The notes under the pieces: model-generated
Told to the model about the DNA's origin: nothing
Databases searched by the model: none
What the model saw: only the letters and a program-made list of their open reading frames with translations
Source: Leptidea sinapis
Lineage: Eukaryota; Arthropoda; Insecta; Lepidoptera; Pieridae
Direction: 5' to 3'
NCBI RefSeq assembly: GCF_905404315.1
Contig: NC_066311.1
Coordinates: forward strand, 5,952,001-6,016,000
DNA: 64,000 nt
Made by a program: the position numbers and the translations under genes
Shown: piece by piece, positions 41,313 through 52,039 of the stretch
How positions within the stretch are numbered: position 1 is the first letter of the stretch
Layout of the letters: the number at the start of each line of letters is the position of its first letter

Positions 41313-41524
41313 TCCATAATTATACAAATGATTTAAGTTTTCATTATTGTTAATTCCGCCAATATTTGTTTTTAAAACAATTCGACACGTGTTTCGCCTC
41401 TACACGAGGCATCCTCAGGACGTCTCGTGCCAGATTTTGGTGAGACAAAAACACGTGTCGAATTGTTTTAAAAACAAATATTGGCGGAATTAACACTAAA
41501 GAAAACTTAAATCATTTGTATGAA
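41313..41524. mobile_element. FB foldback element, near-perfect inverted arms
   Basis: The left arm ATGATTTAAGTTTTC...GTTAATTCCGCCAATATTTG...ACAATTCGACACGTGTTT is mirrored on the right (AAACACGTGTCGAATTGTTT ... ATCATTTGT) with few differences over ~75 bp. Between lie the ribozyme-like core and GTCTCGTGCCAGATTTTGG. Confidence 0.72.
41384..41418 (-). ncRNA. Hammerhead-ribozyme-like core, copy 2
   Basis: Minus strand: CTGAGGA, T, stem II GCCTC-gtgta-GAGGC (perfect 5 bp), GAAA, ACACGTGT palindromic stem III, C at the cleavage position. Differs from copy 1 in stem II by C-for-T and C-for-T changes that both preserve pairing. Stem I is weaker here because upstream bases read GAGACGTC. Confidence 0.55.
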
Positions 41525-41880
41525 TGTGTAGAGTTCATGTACTCTTATACCTATGCATTCCTGGTACTTTGACGTTGCTTGTGTATGGATCTGTCTGTGA
41601 ATTAGTATGTTTTTTATATTCATAATCATATTTTGCATAGTATGAGGATTGAGTACGAAGTCCCTGACTTAATCTAGCTTATATTTCTATTCTTGTTGTG
41701 TAGAGTCCTTGTATGCCATAATATACTCTGTCCATGTGACACTTGGCTGTGCCTTTGTGCCTCTTGTACGCCTATGAATTCCTGGTACTTTGACGTTCGC
41801 TTGTGTGTGTGAATTGGTTAAGTTTTTTTTATTCATAGCTATTTTTTGTAATCTGATTGTCAATTTCAATCGAAAATATT

Positions 41881-42467
41881 TAAAATATAGAAAATCATTT
41901 ACTTTTTATTATTTATGTAATGCTAACCTTGATAATCTTACGATCTTATCTTCTTGATCATCTTATGTGTTTGAATCGTGTATGGATAAAATCCTAGAAA
42001 ATATTTCGCACTAAAATTCAGCTCTTATTGTTCTATTACAATAATAATTTTCAACACTGCAATCTATGTTATTTCCATTTCAATTTATATTATAATTTTA
42101 CTGAGTAACTTGGTTTTGTAAATGTTCATTCCATCGAGTTAATTCAAATGACAATTTCAAAGATGCCACCACAACTCAAACAGCTTTGAAATTCAAGCCG
42201 TAACTACAAATGCGTCCTTTTGAATTCATAAAAGCCTGTTTATTATTGATACTAAATTCTATAAAATGCTAAGATATTATTTTAAGCCAGAGAGTATCAA
42301 AACCACGTAATGTTATATACATTACGACGTTAAAAAATAAATGCATTTTTATTTGTAACTGAATTTATGGTCAGAGTTGGTATAATATGTCATTAGTATT
42401 GTTGTAATTATATCATGATCCAATTGTTGTAATTTTTCTTAAGTGTAAATTCCTGTAGGTTTTATCT
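41881..42467. other. Unassigned AT-rich DNA
   Basis: No supported feature. Confidence 0.5.
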
Positions 42468-42580
42468 TTAATCAATTCGACACGTGTTTGGCCTCTACAC
42501 GAGGCAACCTCAGGAGATGTTGTCTTGTTTGAGTCTCGTGCCAGAATTTGGAAACCTAACATCTCCTGAGGGTGCCTTGC
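42468..42580 (-). repeat. FB fragment with mutated core
   Basis: CAATTCGACACGTGTTTGGC, then CTCTACACGAGGCAACCTCA: minus core CTGAGGT, stem II intact, but CAAA replaces GAAA. Predicted inactive. Confidence 0.65.
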
Positions 42581-42657
42581 TTTTTTTTCGAGGTTTATTT
42601 CTCATAGAAGATTTCCTCTATTTGATTTGAAAAAAATAATAATTCTACAGCATACTT

Positions 42658-42694
42658 CAACCAAATATAGAATTCCTTGTTCTATATTTGGTTG
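42658..42694. repeat. Perfect 15-bp hairpin, 7-base loop
   Basis: CAACCAAATATAGAA, loop TTCCTTG, exact reverse complement. Confidence 0.85.
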
Positions 42695-42988
42695 GCAAAG
42701 GAAAAATATTCTAAGCACAATTTAGAGTTGAAGTGCTAAAATTCCTACGAGAGAAGTGAAAGATTACTAGACTTTTGTTTTACTTGAAGCATCTGTTTAA
42801 TCGCAGTCTTTTGGTAGCGGGAATGCTTTTCAGGAGCATTTAAACCATATTTACAATTGAATTATGCTGTGAAAATGTATGTGTATAAGTAAAAATCTAT
42901 GTACTTTGTGATCAAATTATGAATTTTTTAGAACTACATTTTTGTGATCTTTTTGAAATGGATTAAATTGCATATGTATCAGAGTTTA

Positions 42989-43370
42989 AAAAAAAATCAA
43001 ATTCCAAATTTCTGTATTTGATGGTAAAAATATATATGCAAAATTACTTATAATCTACTTATTAAAGCAATTTTCAATTAAGCCTTATATATGTAGGTAT
43101 CAGAAAACTTATTTCTACAACCCTATCTACGTGTTGAGGGATAAAACTTTATTATGCTTAAAAAACTAATAAATATGGTTTGTGGGGGAAAATCCAGGAA
43201 ACTGGGATAACCTGGCTATTTGCTATCACTTAACCTAACTTAAGACTAATGACTAGATCTTAAAACTAACTTAAAACTAAGGTAAATAAATACATAGATA
43301 TGTATACATAGATTTATAATATATAAATATAAGAGGGGTGTGGGGTGAGGGGGGGGGGATATTGGAAAAG
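42989..43370 (+). repeat. D380 repeat, copy 2
   Basis: Nearly identical to 24807-25190 including the terminal G-run (here GAGGGGGGGGGATATTGG). Small indels only. Confidence 0.75.
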
Positions 43371-43572
43371 CAGAGGATGTATCAGAGTTTTATTTTCGTT
43401 GTGTAATTTATTTAGCATGCGGGACTGTACCATTGTAGATGGATAGACGCGGCTTGATGCATATTATATACTCACTTTCTTTGGACATTGTGAGGCGTAT
43501 TCCATCTGATCCTCATAAAAAAATTAATGACAACTTCCAGACCACTTTGTCAAGAGCATAGCGACGCAGATG
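43371..43572. other. Unassigned DNA
   Basis: No supported feature. Confidence 0.45.
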
Positions 43573-43715
43573 AAATTATCCCTACTAATCTTATGAATGT
43601 AAATGTAGGATTGTTTGTTACGCGTATACGCCGGAGCAACTGAACCGATTTTGTCCCGGAAAAATCCACGGTTCCCGCGGGATTTGTGTAAAACTGAAAT
43701 TCATATCGACTAAAC
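43573..43715 (+). repeat. Helitron-like 5' fragment
   Basis: CTACTAATCTTATGAATGTA, then GGATTGTTTGTTACGC and CAACTGAACCGATTTTG: the 5' signature of a common lepidopteran Helitron-like repeat. No 3' end. Confidence 0.45.
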
Positions 43716-43737
43716 CTTTATTGTTCTGAGGCAGAAC

Positions 43738-43780
43738 GGTATCCAATTGGAGCGCAGCAGAGACCAATCCTGAATCTATG
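43738..43780 (-). repeat. Short repeat, diverged third copy
   Basis: GGTATCCAATTGGAGCGCAG then CAGAGACCAATCC is the reverse of 18915-18950. Confidence 0.45.
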
Positions 43781-44415
43781 ATTTAAGACTACATTTATAA
43801 AGAGAAGCGAATTCGATTTTGAAAATTATTGTTAAAATGACCAATCTACTACTTATTATCACATCTTTGTATAAAATATTTCGTGTGACTCCAAAAGCAA
43901 CACATAACAATGGATGTGGTATAATGCGATCAACGTTATTGTCGGCCACAATAGAGAAGATAACGTTGCGTTCAAGCGGTCTTGCTTTCCTAATATTACA
44001 TTATACCTTTGATATCTGCTATTGTATTGTACGCTGCCAAGTAAAGAGATAAATTATTATTGTATTTCCACTGAATCCTAATCTGACGGGCTTATTTCAA
44101 AATAAATGAAACACAAGTTAAAATATTTAAATCAACAATGTTTTTTCATATTAGAACTATATTTAGGAATGTTAACTATATTTACAATACTATGATTACA
44201 GTAGATAAAAAAATTTCATCATGGGGAAGCCTACCAAAAATACTGGCAGCATTTCCACGTTGGATAAGCCGATCCGTTGACCGAAATAGCTTGGGTTCCC
44301 AGTAGCCTTATTGAGGCACGTAGATAGTAGGTACTTTGTAATGTACAAAGCGCCTCGCGCCTCTCGGCCCCACGGGCCAAGTGTCTCGTTACTAATTTGT
44401 TTTGTGTATATATTT
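43781..44415. other. Unassigned; one unrecognised frame
   Basis: A 77-codon plus frame at 43819-44052 has no motif. A GC-richer patch at 44340-44385 (CCTCGCGCCTCTCGGCCCCA) is unexplained. Confidence 0.4.
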
Positions 44416-44722
44416 TTTATGACAATAAGGGACGAGACGAGCAGGACGCAGCTGATGGTAATTAATACGCCCTGCCCATTACAATGCAGTGCCGTTCAGA
44501 ATTCTTAAAAAACCCAAAAATTCGAGCGACACTACAATTACGGTCGTCACCTTGAGACATAATGTTTTGTCTCATTTATCCAGAATTTTCAGTAGCTACG
44601 GCGCCCTTCAGACCAAAACACAATAATGCTTACACATTACTGCTTCACGGTATATATAGACGCTGTTGTGGTACCCATAATCTAGCCGGCATCCGGTGCA
44701 AAGGAGGCTCCCACTGGTATAT
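44416..44722 (-). mobile_element. SR-A short interspersed repeat
   Basis: Nearly full-length minus copy from TTTATGACAATAAGGGACGA to GGCTCCCACTGGTATA. Confidence 0.83.
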
Positions 44723-45054
44723 ATATGTACAGTGTAAATTGCAATCTATAAATGAAATTCCAACTATACAACCATTCGTAAAATATTTATAGCTGACACT
44801 CTTATACTCAAACATACAAAAAATAAGTGAGTGCCCGCGACTTGATAATTTTTAACTTTTTTTATTGTAAACTAATCAGAATGTAACAAACAATAATTAT
44901 AACGAAGAGCTTGCCACAATAAATAAGTGAAAAGTGAAAAAAATAACCAATATTAGCCCCACGAACAAACAGACAATATCTGCCACATCCAAAATTGAAT
45001 TCAATTTTACATCTATTATTTCCAGTCAATGATTTCTGTAGTTAACTGGATCTC
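44723..45054. other. Unassigned AT-rich DNA
   Basis: No supported feature. Confidence 0.5.
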
Positions 45055-45300
45055 TAGAGAACAAATAGCTTTGGAAATGGAAAATAAATTTCATATAGAA
45101 GCGAGAATCATTTTGTGAAACTAACTTATTTGTTCTCCGATCGACTGAGAGCCAAACTTTGAAGTGTCAACTATCTTTGGAGTTTGGCTTAGCGCAGCTT
45201 TAGATTAGTTTGTACTTTTGTTTCTTTTCAAAAGAAAAGAGGACTATAAGAAGACCTAATAATTAACTTTGCAGGTCTATTAGAACTACATTAGTTTGTA
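45055..45300 (+). repeat. K230 repeat, copy 2
   Basis: Diverged copy of 13165-13385 (CATATAGAAGCGAGAATCAT, GTGTCAACTATCTTTGGAG, GATTAGTTTGTAC). Confidence 0.6.
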
Positions 45301-45343
45301 AATTTCAATATTGTATTCTAATTATTTAAAACAATATATTGAA

Positions 45344-45512
45344 GTAGGCGTTACTTTGCGGAAATCCATAAGTATCCAAATGTTTTGATTTTTTTTAGTG
45401 TCAAATTCGCCAATATTTGTCTTTTAAACAATTCGACACATGTTTGGCCTCTACACGAGGCATCCTCGGATGTTGACTCGCAAAATTCTGATATCTCGTG
45501 CCAGTATTTTAA
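45344..45512 (-). repeat. FB half-unit with mutated core
   Basis: GGCGTTACTTTGCGGAAATC through CAATTCGACACATGTTTGGC to ATCTCGTGCCAG. Minus core CCGAGGA and CAAA: two changes in invariant positions. No second arm. Confidence 0.65.
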
Positions 45513-45829
45513 TATTCAAAATTGTTAGAAATTTTGAATTATCAAATGACGATTCTATTATCAAAAACATAACTACGCTTAACATAAATATTCTAGTAAC
45601 TCTCTAGACATGGTGAATGTAAGTGATTCCAAAGAGGATTGTTTTTGTAAGAGTAGTTATCGGCCTAGGTACCATGTACCGTTGTATCGCATATCTATTG
45701 AATACTAGATACTCATTTATGCTACTACACTTACGAATGATTGATATCTCGTTCTACTAGAAAAATAAAAGGTAGGTTATGATTATTTTAGCCAAACAAA
45801 AAAACAAAAAATTAAGCAGTAGACTTTGC
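45513..45829. other. Unassigned AT-rich DNA
   Basis: No supported feature. Confidence 0.5.
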
Positions 45830-46116
45830 ACAGGAAGCCGGCTAGGTTATGGGTACCACAAGGGCGCCTCTTTCAGCCGTGAAGCAGTAATGTGTAAACA
45901 TTACTGTGTTTTGGTCTGAACAGTGAAATTACTGGGCAAATGAGACTTAACATCTTATGCCTCAAGGTGACGACCGCAATTGTAGTGCCGCTCAGAATTT
46001 TTGGGTTAAGTATTCAAGAATCCTGAGTGGCACTGCATTGTAATGGGTAGGGCGTATCAATTACCATCAGCTAAACGTCCTGCTCGTCTCATACCTTATT
46101 GTCATAAAAAAAATAC
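45830..46116 (+). mobile_element. SR-A short interspersed repeat
   Basis: Starts CTTTGCACAGGAAGCCGGCT and ends CTTATTGTCATAAAAAAA. Hairpin GTGCCGCTCAG/CTGAGTGGCAC retains pairing with one G-T. A small deletion removes GGCGCCGTAGC. Confidence 0.82.
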
Positions 46117-46714
46117 TTTTATGCAATATGAAAGTTACTTATTGAGATATATTATTAAATGATTATATAAAGGTCAACCTATTACTATTTTAAATAAATA
46201 TAGTCCAATCAAATGTTAAGCTTAAGCTAAGGATAATCGTTATCCACAGTTTATCAGAAAAGTAAAAAAAAAAACAAAATTCTTAATCTTTTCTGGAACT
46301 CTGCACATTATCATGATATTATTCACTGCGGGTCATCCACTTACATATTATTTTCCTTTGATGCAAAATATATTAGTTCATCATCATCAGAACTGTTATG
46401 TTAAATATACGACCAGATCAAGAATCCATACAATTCCATTGAAATTTGATCTAAAAATGTATGCAATCAAATAAATTTCACTCAACATATCTCCCGCTTT
46501 TCACTGTTCAGTTATTATTCTAGGAATGTGTCATAGTAAACTGTCGGTGCATAGTACACACAGCTTTCATCAGGCCTTTGTGTCTCTTGTTAGTTTTGGA
46601 ATCCGGCTCGCATTTTGTGGTGAGTGAAAATTAATTCTACATTTTGAGTTACATTATTTGAGCATGCCATAATAATTTACGAATATTTTCATAGCTCGAG
46701 GTTTATATTTATAT
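46117..46714. other. Unassigned; L180-like scrap 46510-46640
   Basis: Weak similarity to L180 (GTGTCTCTTGTTAG...TTTTGTGGTGAGTGAAA). Otherwise AT-rich. Confidence 0.35.
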
Positions 46715-46945
46715 TTTATATTTGATGAGTCACGTAGCTAGATTTGCAAAAAATAGATCACAAGATATCACGCTGCAAAAGGGCCACACGGCACTAGAAG
46801 CAGAGGTCGACCATCAACCCGGTGGTCTGATGATATCATTCAAGTGGCCGGTGAACAGTGGATGGAGACTGCAAGGAACAGGGATAGTTGGAAATCTCTA
46901 GAGGAGCCCTTCACCTTTGTGAACGAGGGGTTCTTACTATAAAAA
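46715..46945 (+). pseudogene. RTE-like LINE C-terminus
   Basis: Decayed plus-strand reading MSHVARFAKNRS, then a frame-shifted GRPSTRW-like segment, AGEQWMETARNRDSWKSLEE and FTFVNEGFLL: another lineage of the RTE-type C-terminus. Confidence 0.6.
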
Positions 46946-47097
46946 AAAATTAAATTAAAAGTTATAGAAATAAGATAATAATACATAATAATTTAGTAAG
47001 AAATATGAGGTTTATTTATTTTATATATTATTATTTGATGCCAACTTATTGATTGTAATTGGAACTAAATTAGTGATTTATTATTCTTATATACTAT

Positions 47098-47228
47098 GTA
47101 ATTTGCATTCATTTGGAAGGCAATGTCTAATTAGCTTTCGAGAAACTCACAATAATTAATAGATCAAGGCAGTACTTCAATCTGGCCCATATTCCAGCGC
47201 TCTACAAAGCGTAGCTCCGATCACACAT
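47098..47228 (+). repeat. 131-bp direct repeat, left copy
   Basis: TTTGCATTCATTTGGAAGGC to CTCCGATCACACA. Nearly identical to 48208-48338, 1110 bp away. Weaker homology extends further left (TGATGCCAACTT at ~47037 and ~48170). Confidence 0.8.
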
Positions 47229-47254
47229 AGAGTATTACCGTTAACGGCTTGGTA

Positions 47255-48145
47255 TATCACATCGCATTGCGTAAAAATGACACTTCGTTTTATGTTTTCT
47301 ACAGTGTTTATCATGGGGAGTGTTCCAAAGAGCTGTATCATCTAACTCCTGCGGCTGAATGAGACCTTCGCATGGCACGCCAGAAATATGTATATCATAT
47401 TGACACGAGAGTTCGTCAGGGATTGGAAATAATACTCCGCTTATAGGAACGAGTCTTTATTTGGGTTCATTTTTTCTGAAGTTGCACTTCGCCGGTCTGC
47501 TGCTGTTCCTCTTATGGGCGGCGGTACCTTCAACGCGTCACACTGCACTGAACACTAAGTGTCTTCTATCTTCTTCTTCTTCTTCACCTGGATCACTTGG
47601 CACTTTTCACTATTTCTTCTTTTCTTCTTCTTCTGCCTTAACACTTTCGAGTCAGAACTAGACCTGCCGTAGGCCACGCTTAGTACGGCTTATATACCCA
47701 CGGATCTGTTCTATTTTCAAAATGATTCTCCCATTCAATCTTTAAATTTAAATTGTACTAGAAATTTCTTTTAACTATTGTTATCCTGCTTACACATTTT
47801 CCATCCTCTTAACTCTGTTCGAATTGATCTTGAACTTACTTGAAATTTCCATTAACTTTACAAAACCCAAAAAATTCCATACACTCTCGTCATTTACGTT
47901 GCTGCACGATATGAAGTATGACAACTCTCGTCATATACGTCGAATCGTTGCTACGCAAAAATATCATATTATCCTAAACCTTTGGATGTGTTGTGTTCCT
48001 CCACAGTGGGGTTTTGAAGGAACTTTCTGTCTCGCACAACCAAACTGTGAAATACGATTCCTTGTACGGTGTACCCAGGAAGGGCTCCTAAAAAAAGCAC
48101 CAACACTTTTGTGATTTCTCTTATGTTGCAGGAGAATGTGGGTTA
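47255..48145 (+). pseudogene. LINE-F C-terminus, split by R560
   Basis: Left part 47255-47391: ATCGCATTGCGTAAAAATGA, GTTTATCATGGGGAGTGTTC, LYHLTPAAE then a stop. Right part 47961-48145: TTTGGATGTGTTGTGTTCCT, CCTTGTACGGTGTACCCAG, GTTGCAGGAGAATGTGGG. The breakpoint coincides with the R560 unit and its flanking direct repeats. Confidence 0.68.
47401..47960 (-). mobile_element. R560 unit, uninterrupted copy
   Basis: 560 bp flanked by ATATCATAT on both sides (47392-47400, 47961-47969). On minus: TATA-type box (CCGTGGGTATATAAGCCG region near 47690), AATAAAG near 47460, end ...CGTGTCA. Aligns with both flanks of Jk-A at 32.1 and 38.3 kb. The 9-bp flanking repeat is longer than usual for LTR elements (4-6 bp), so the class is uncertain. 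Confidence 0.6.
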
Positions 48146-48207
48146 ACTTTCTTTGAGATTTATATTATGATGCCAACTTTTTAACTGATGGGAATAGTTC
48201 GAACTAT

Positions 48208-48338
48208 TTCGAATTTGCATTCATTTGGAAGGCAATGTCTAATTAGCTTTCGAGAAACTCACAATAATTAATAGATCAAGGCAGTACTTCAATCTGGCCC
48301 ATATTATAGCGCTCTACAAAGCATAGTTTCGATCACAT
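48208..48338 (+). repeat. 131-bp direct repeat, right copy
   Basis: Mate of 47098-47228, with CATATTATAGCG for CATATTCCAGCG and few other changes. Confidence 0.8.
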
Positions 48339-48539
48339 TCTACAACATAGTTTTGAGCTGAAATAATGGATTATGTTAATTATTAACAGATTAAAAAAAG
48401 TTTTATATAATATTAATATTTTCATTGCCAATATTTATGGTAGTAGTAGACCTGAGGGATTGGATATATATTTAATTAATAAATATTAAACTGTATTTAA
48501 TAATTGAATAAATTGAATTAATATGTTCTAGAAATGCAA
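48339..48539. other. Unassigned AT-rich DNA
   Basis: No supported feature. Confidence 0.5.
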
Positions 48540-48665
48540 ATATTTTATCCGTGGGTAACACTAAAAAGGTGTCATCTACATAGCGTTTATAGACTCTACG
48601 TAACAATTACACGCGTTTTAATCCTTTAAAAGTGTTTTATTTAAATGTGTAATACTCGCGTTAAT
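48540..48665 (-). repeat. P repeat fragment
   Basis: CGCGTTTTAATCCTTTAAAA then GTGTTTTATTTAAAT is the reverse complement of about 630-665. Confidence 0.55.
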
Positions 48666-49027
48666 GAAAGAAAATACTATATATAACATTATCATGAATA
48701 TATTGAGAAGCAACAGTCAAAATGTTTATTTCTTTAAATTTTTCTCTTAATGTTTATTTAGGACCTTGGTTATAAATATTATAAGTAGTACTAAATTGAA
48801 AGGAAAATTATAAAAAGAATACCGCATTCTTCATCGATTTCCAGTTGAAATAGCGTAAAATTGTCCTTGAGAGAACGCTTCGTATTTCTTTATGGCGTCG
48901 TATTTGGTAAGCTAATGTGTCACTCGGCATGCGTGACTCGGTCACTCGCTTTTTCCGGCTAGTATGTTGTTATCTAGGAAAAGTTTTTTGGTGAATTTCC
49001 TGTTGTACGAGAAAATCAGAGCAATAT
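48666..49027. other. Unassigned DNA
   Basis: No supported feature. Confidence 0.45.
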
Positions 49028-49339
49028 TATAATATAATATATAAAATTCTCGTGTCATGGTGTTAAACTTTGAACTCCTCCGAAACGGCTTGACCGATTC
49101 TCATGAAATTTTGAGTGCATATTGGGTAGGTCTGAGAATTGGACAACATCTATTTTTCATCCCCCTAAATGTTAAGGGTGGTCACAACGAAATTTTTTTA
49201 AATTTTTTTTTTAATTTGTTTGAGTCAGCATTAAAAAATACATACAACTTCATTTTCAATTTTCAAACATCTGCGATCAACAGTTACTTTTGTATCGCGA
49301 TTTTAATATCGGCAATACAACGTTTGCTGGGTCAGCTAG
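49028..49339 (+). mobile_element. Non-autonomous Helitron, second family
   Basis: TATATAAAATTCTCGTGTC at the left, ACGTTTGCTGGGTCAGCTAG at the right, followed by T. Partner of 27167-27645. The 99-codon frame inside (LLRNGLTDSHEI) is a known pseudo-frame of this repeat type, not a gene. Confidence 0.78.
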
Positions 49340-49375
49340 TAATAATATATTTTTAAATATAATTTATGTTATTAC

Positions 49376-49740
49376 ATACGACAGACCCCGTTCTGTCGGG
49401 TGAGCTAAAAATAAAATAAAAACGTATTTCTGAATGATTTTATAATATGTTGTAATAAAATGATAAGGATTAATATCGTATTTATTTAAAAAGATTTTAC
49501 AATACCGCTTTATTATTTCCATTTTTTAAGTATTAAAATGGATATAGGTACTATGTTATTCTGAAGAGATAAACATATGCCATCGTGGACTTTTCTGTAG
49601 ACATATGTAAGATACACAATTCCACCATACATTATTTTGTTATATCTCAAAGAGTTTAGTCACTGTTTTCGTTGAAAGCTCCTAGACGGCAATTTTTTTT
49701 CAGATACCTCCAAAAAATATCATTAATGTATACTAAAATG
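49376..49740 (-). mobile_element. Helitron 3' portion, third variant (decayed end)
   Basis: CGACAGACCCCGTTCTGTCG gives the terminal hairpin. CTAG is eroded (GAGCTAAAA). The body matches 63641-64000: AACGTATTTCTGAATGATTT, AAGTATTAAAATGG, CTCCTAGACGGC. Confidence 0.65.
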
Positions 49741-51432
49741 TACACAAAATCTTAACAAATGATATACTAAAACCTTCCTCAAGGACCACGATATCCATTG
49801 GTGGAAAGAGCATGAAAATCGTTGCTGTAATTTTTGAGTTTATCGCGAACAGGCAGACAGACAGACAGATGCGGCGGAGGACTTTGTTTTTTTATATGTA
49901 GTGAGTTACTCCTATTTGTACATTGTATACAGCAACAAACTTCATGATAAACACGTAGGCCAACATTATGTTTGTAGTACGAAATACGTGTGACCAAAAA
50001 AAATTACGCTTGGTATATTATACACGATATAACTTGGGTACATTTAAAACAAGCTTGCTTTGCATTTGTTTGTCGCAAGATCAACTGAAAATATTAGATT
50101 TTATTGCGGATAAAAAGCTGTATCTACTTGCTTAGATACCTACTTAACATCTATAAGAATTCTAATGTAAATAATTCGCCAATTATAAAGTGCTAAAAAT
50201 TTTTCTGCCGAAATGATAGAGTCGTCAAAGGGAAGTTTAAAATTCTGTCAAAGTTAAGTACATTGTTTATACACTTCACTTTTTAACAAGCGATGCCGAA
50301 TGTACTAATGCACTCGTTTTGCCCCTAGCAGATAAAATAATGCTTTGCTAAGAGGAATTAACTACAGTTAATGTTTTACATCTTGCACGTAGAGATCTCT
50401 CGTATGTTTGAGAGCTTTTTTAATCGTTAAACTCGATAAAAACGAGTATTTACATATTTATACAAGCTGAAACGTTGAACAGCCATATAAATTAATAAAA
50501 TACTTGACAATAAAAAAAAATGTTTAAAAATAGATAAAGATCTATTATTCTCAGACCTATATAAATAGTTAACCTTTCTGACGAATTAACACAGAAATGA
50601 TAACGTGTCAAGACAAGTTCTTTCACTACAATTAATTTTTATGCCATCTGGTAATATACGCTTGGAATTTGGCTTTTGGATTTTAAGCTCTAGCTTTTAC
50701 AATCTTACAACCAGTTGTGTACAAGTCAAACTAGCAAACTTGGGCTTCCTGCTGTCCAACAAGGTTTTATTTGAGAAATAAACGATTTATTTCTCAATTA
50801 AATTTGTTGAAGATACATTTTTTAAATTGATTGGATGCAATTTTATAACAGCTATCCATCTTTGTTTTTCTTAATTTCTATTATACTATCAATAGTAATA
50901 CACCCTCTTCAAAAATCCTTTTAGGTTTCTTGTTTGTTCCAAAGAAGATATTCCAGAAATTTTGTTGATAAACTTTTTCAGTTGTTATTTATGCCAATAT
51001 TATGGTGTCGTCCAGTCACCTTTATAATGTAAAGTCACATAAATATACTTGTATACATTGTCCACAGTCGGACGGGAAATAAAAAAGAAAGTAAGACGTA
51101 ACAGTAAATTTTCACATGACGAGACTCTCATAAGGCTTCCGAACGATAAAAGGGGCGCGTAACACGTGTCTTGATGCAGGGCTGTGTCGTGTGATATAGG
51201 TGACCACTTTGTTTTTTTAACAGATTCAAATTGCTTATTCTCTTATTACATGAGTTAATGAAATTTAAATTATTACAACTTAACTTTTAAAGTACTTATT
51301 AAAAATAATTGTGCATATATAATATATAAATATAAATAAATTGAGATACGCATCGCGGGCTAAGTAGTAACCTTTTAACCGCAATATTATTTAGTCAACT
51401 TTAAACATATTGTTATTAAATAATAACACCAA
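49741..51432. other. Unassigned AT-rich DNA; hairpin at 50772-50796
   Basis: About 1.7 kb with no ORF of note, tRNA or shared repeat. One 11-bp hairpin TGAGAAATAAA-CGA-TTTATTTCTCA at 50772-50796. (CAGA)n at 49853-49869. Confidence 0.5.
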
Positions 51433-51442
51433 TTAATTTGCT
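51433..51442. repeat. Jk-B target-site duplication (left)
   Basis: TTAATTTGCT, identical to 55483-55492. One more base pair could be included if a 1-nt indel is allowed. Confidence 0.75.
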
Positions 51443-52039
51443 TTATATTTTTTTTATTTTTTTTTTTGAGAGGAGGAAATACTGTTACGTATTTACGCCC
51501 CGGAACGGGGCGTAATATGTCGGACTCGAGTGTCCGCGTAAGCGGACGCCCCATACCGACTAAAACCTCCTCTGTGCTGTTAGCAGCCCTGGCTTTCACA
51601 GCGAAGTAGGACGTGGGCCGTGGAGGCCGCAAAGACTACGCAACAACAGTCGCGGGGCGTCTCCTAAGGAGACTCGAACCTCAGACCGGCTGTGTGCTTG
51701 TGGGAAGGAGAGAGAATGAAAATGAAAATAAAGATGAAATGAAGATGAAAAGATGTGAAGAACACACTCGCCGGCGAGTGTGGTGATGTTTAGTGTGATG
51801 TATGTAAGTGTGTGTGTATGTGTTTATGATTGTATGTATGTATGTTTGTATGTGTGTAAGTAGTGTAAATGTTAGTGTGCATGTATGTTTGTGTTTGTGT
51901 CTGTTTGTGGAGTGTGTTTGTGGTTGTGTAAGTGGTGTATGTCAGTCCGTCAGTCAGTCCGTGTGTTAGTGAGTGTAGTGAAACTATTACAGGACGAGGA
52001 CTAACGTCTCGTCGGGTATCAAAACAATGTGTGGTGTAT

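Larger units (their letters stand above)
41035..41880 (+). repeat. L180 tandem array with inserted foldback
   Basis: Three units (about 41037-41230, 41525-41690, 41695-41880) share CCTATGAATTCCTGGTACTT, TGTGTGAATT-like and TTTTTATTCATA blocks. Units 1 and 2 are separated by an FB copy (41313-41524). Looser relatives are at 38750 and 46510. Confidence 0.65.

Noticed and set aside
41037..41880. Centromere-type satellite
   Set aside because: Only three diverged units, interrupted by a foldback element; too short for a satellite array.
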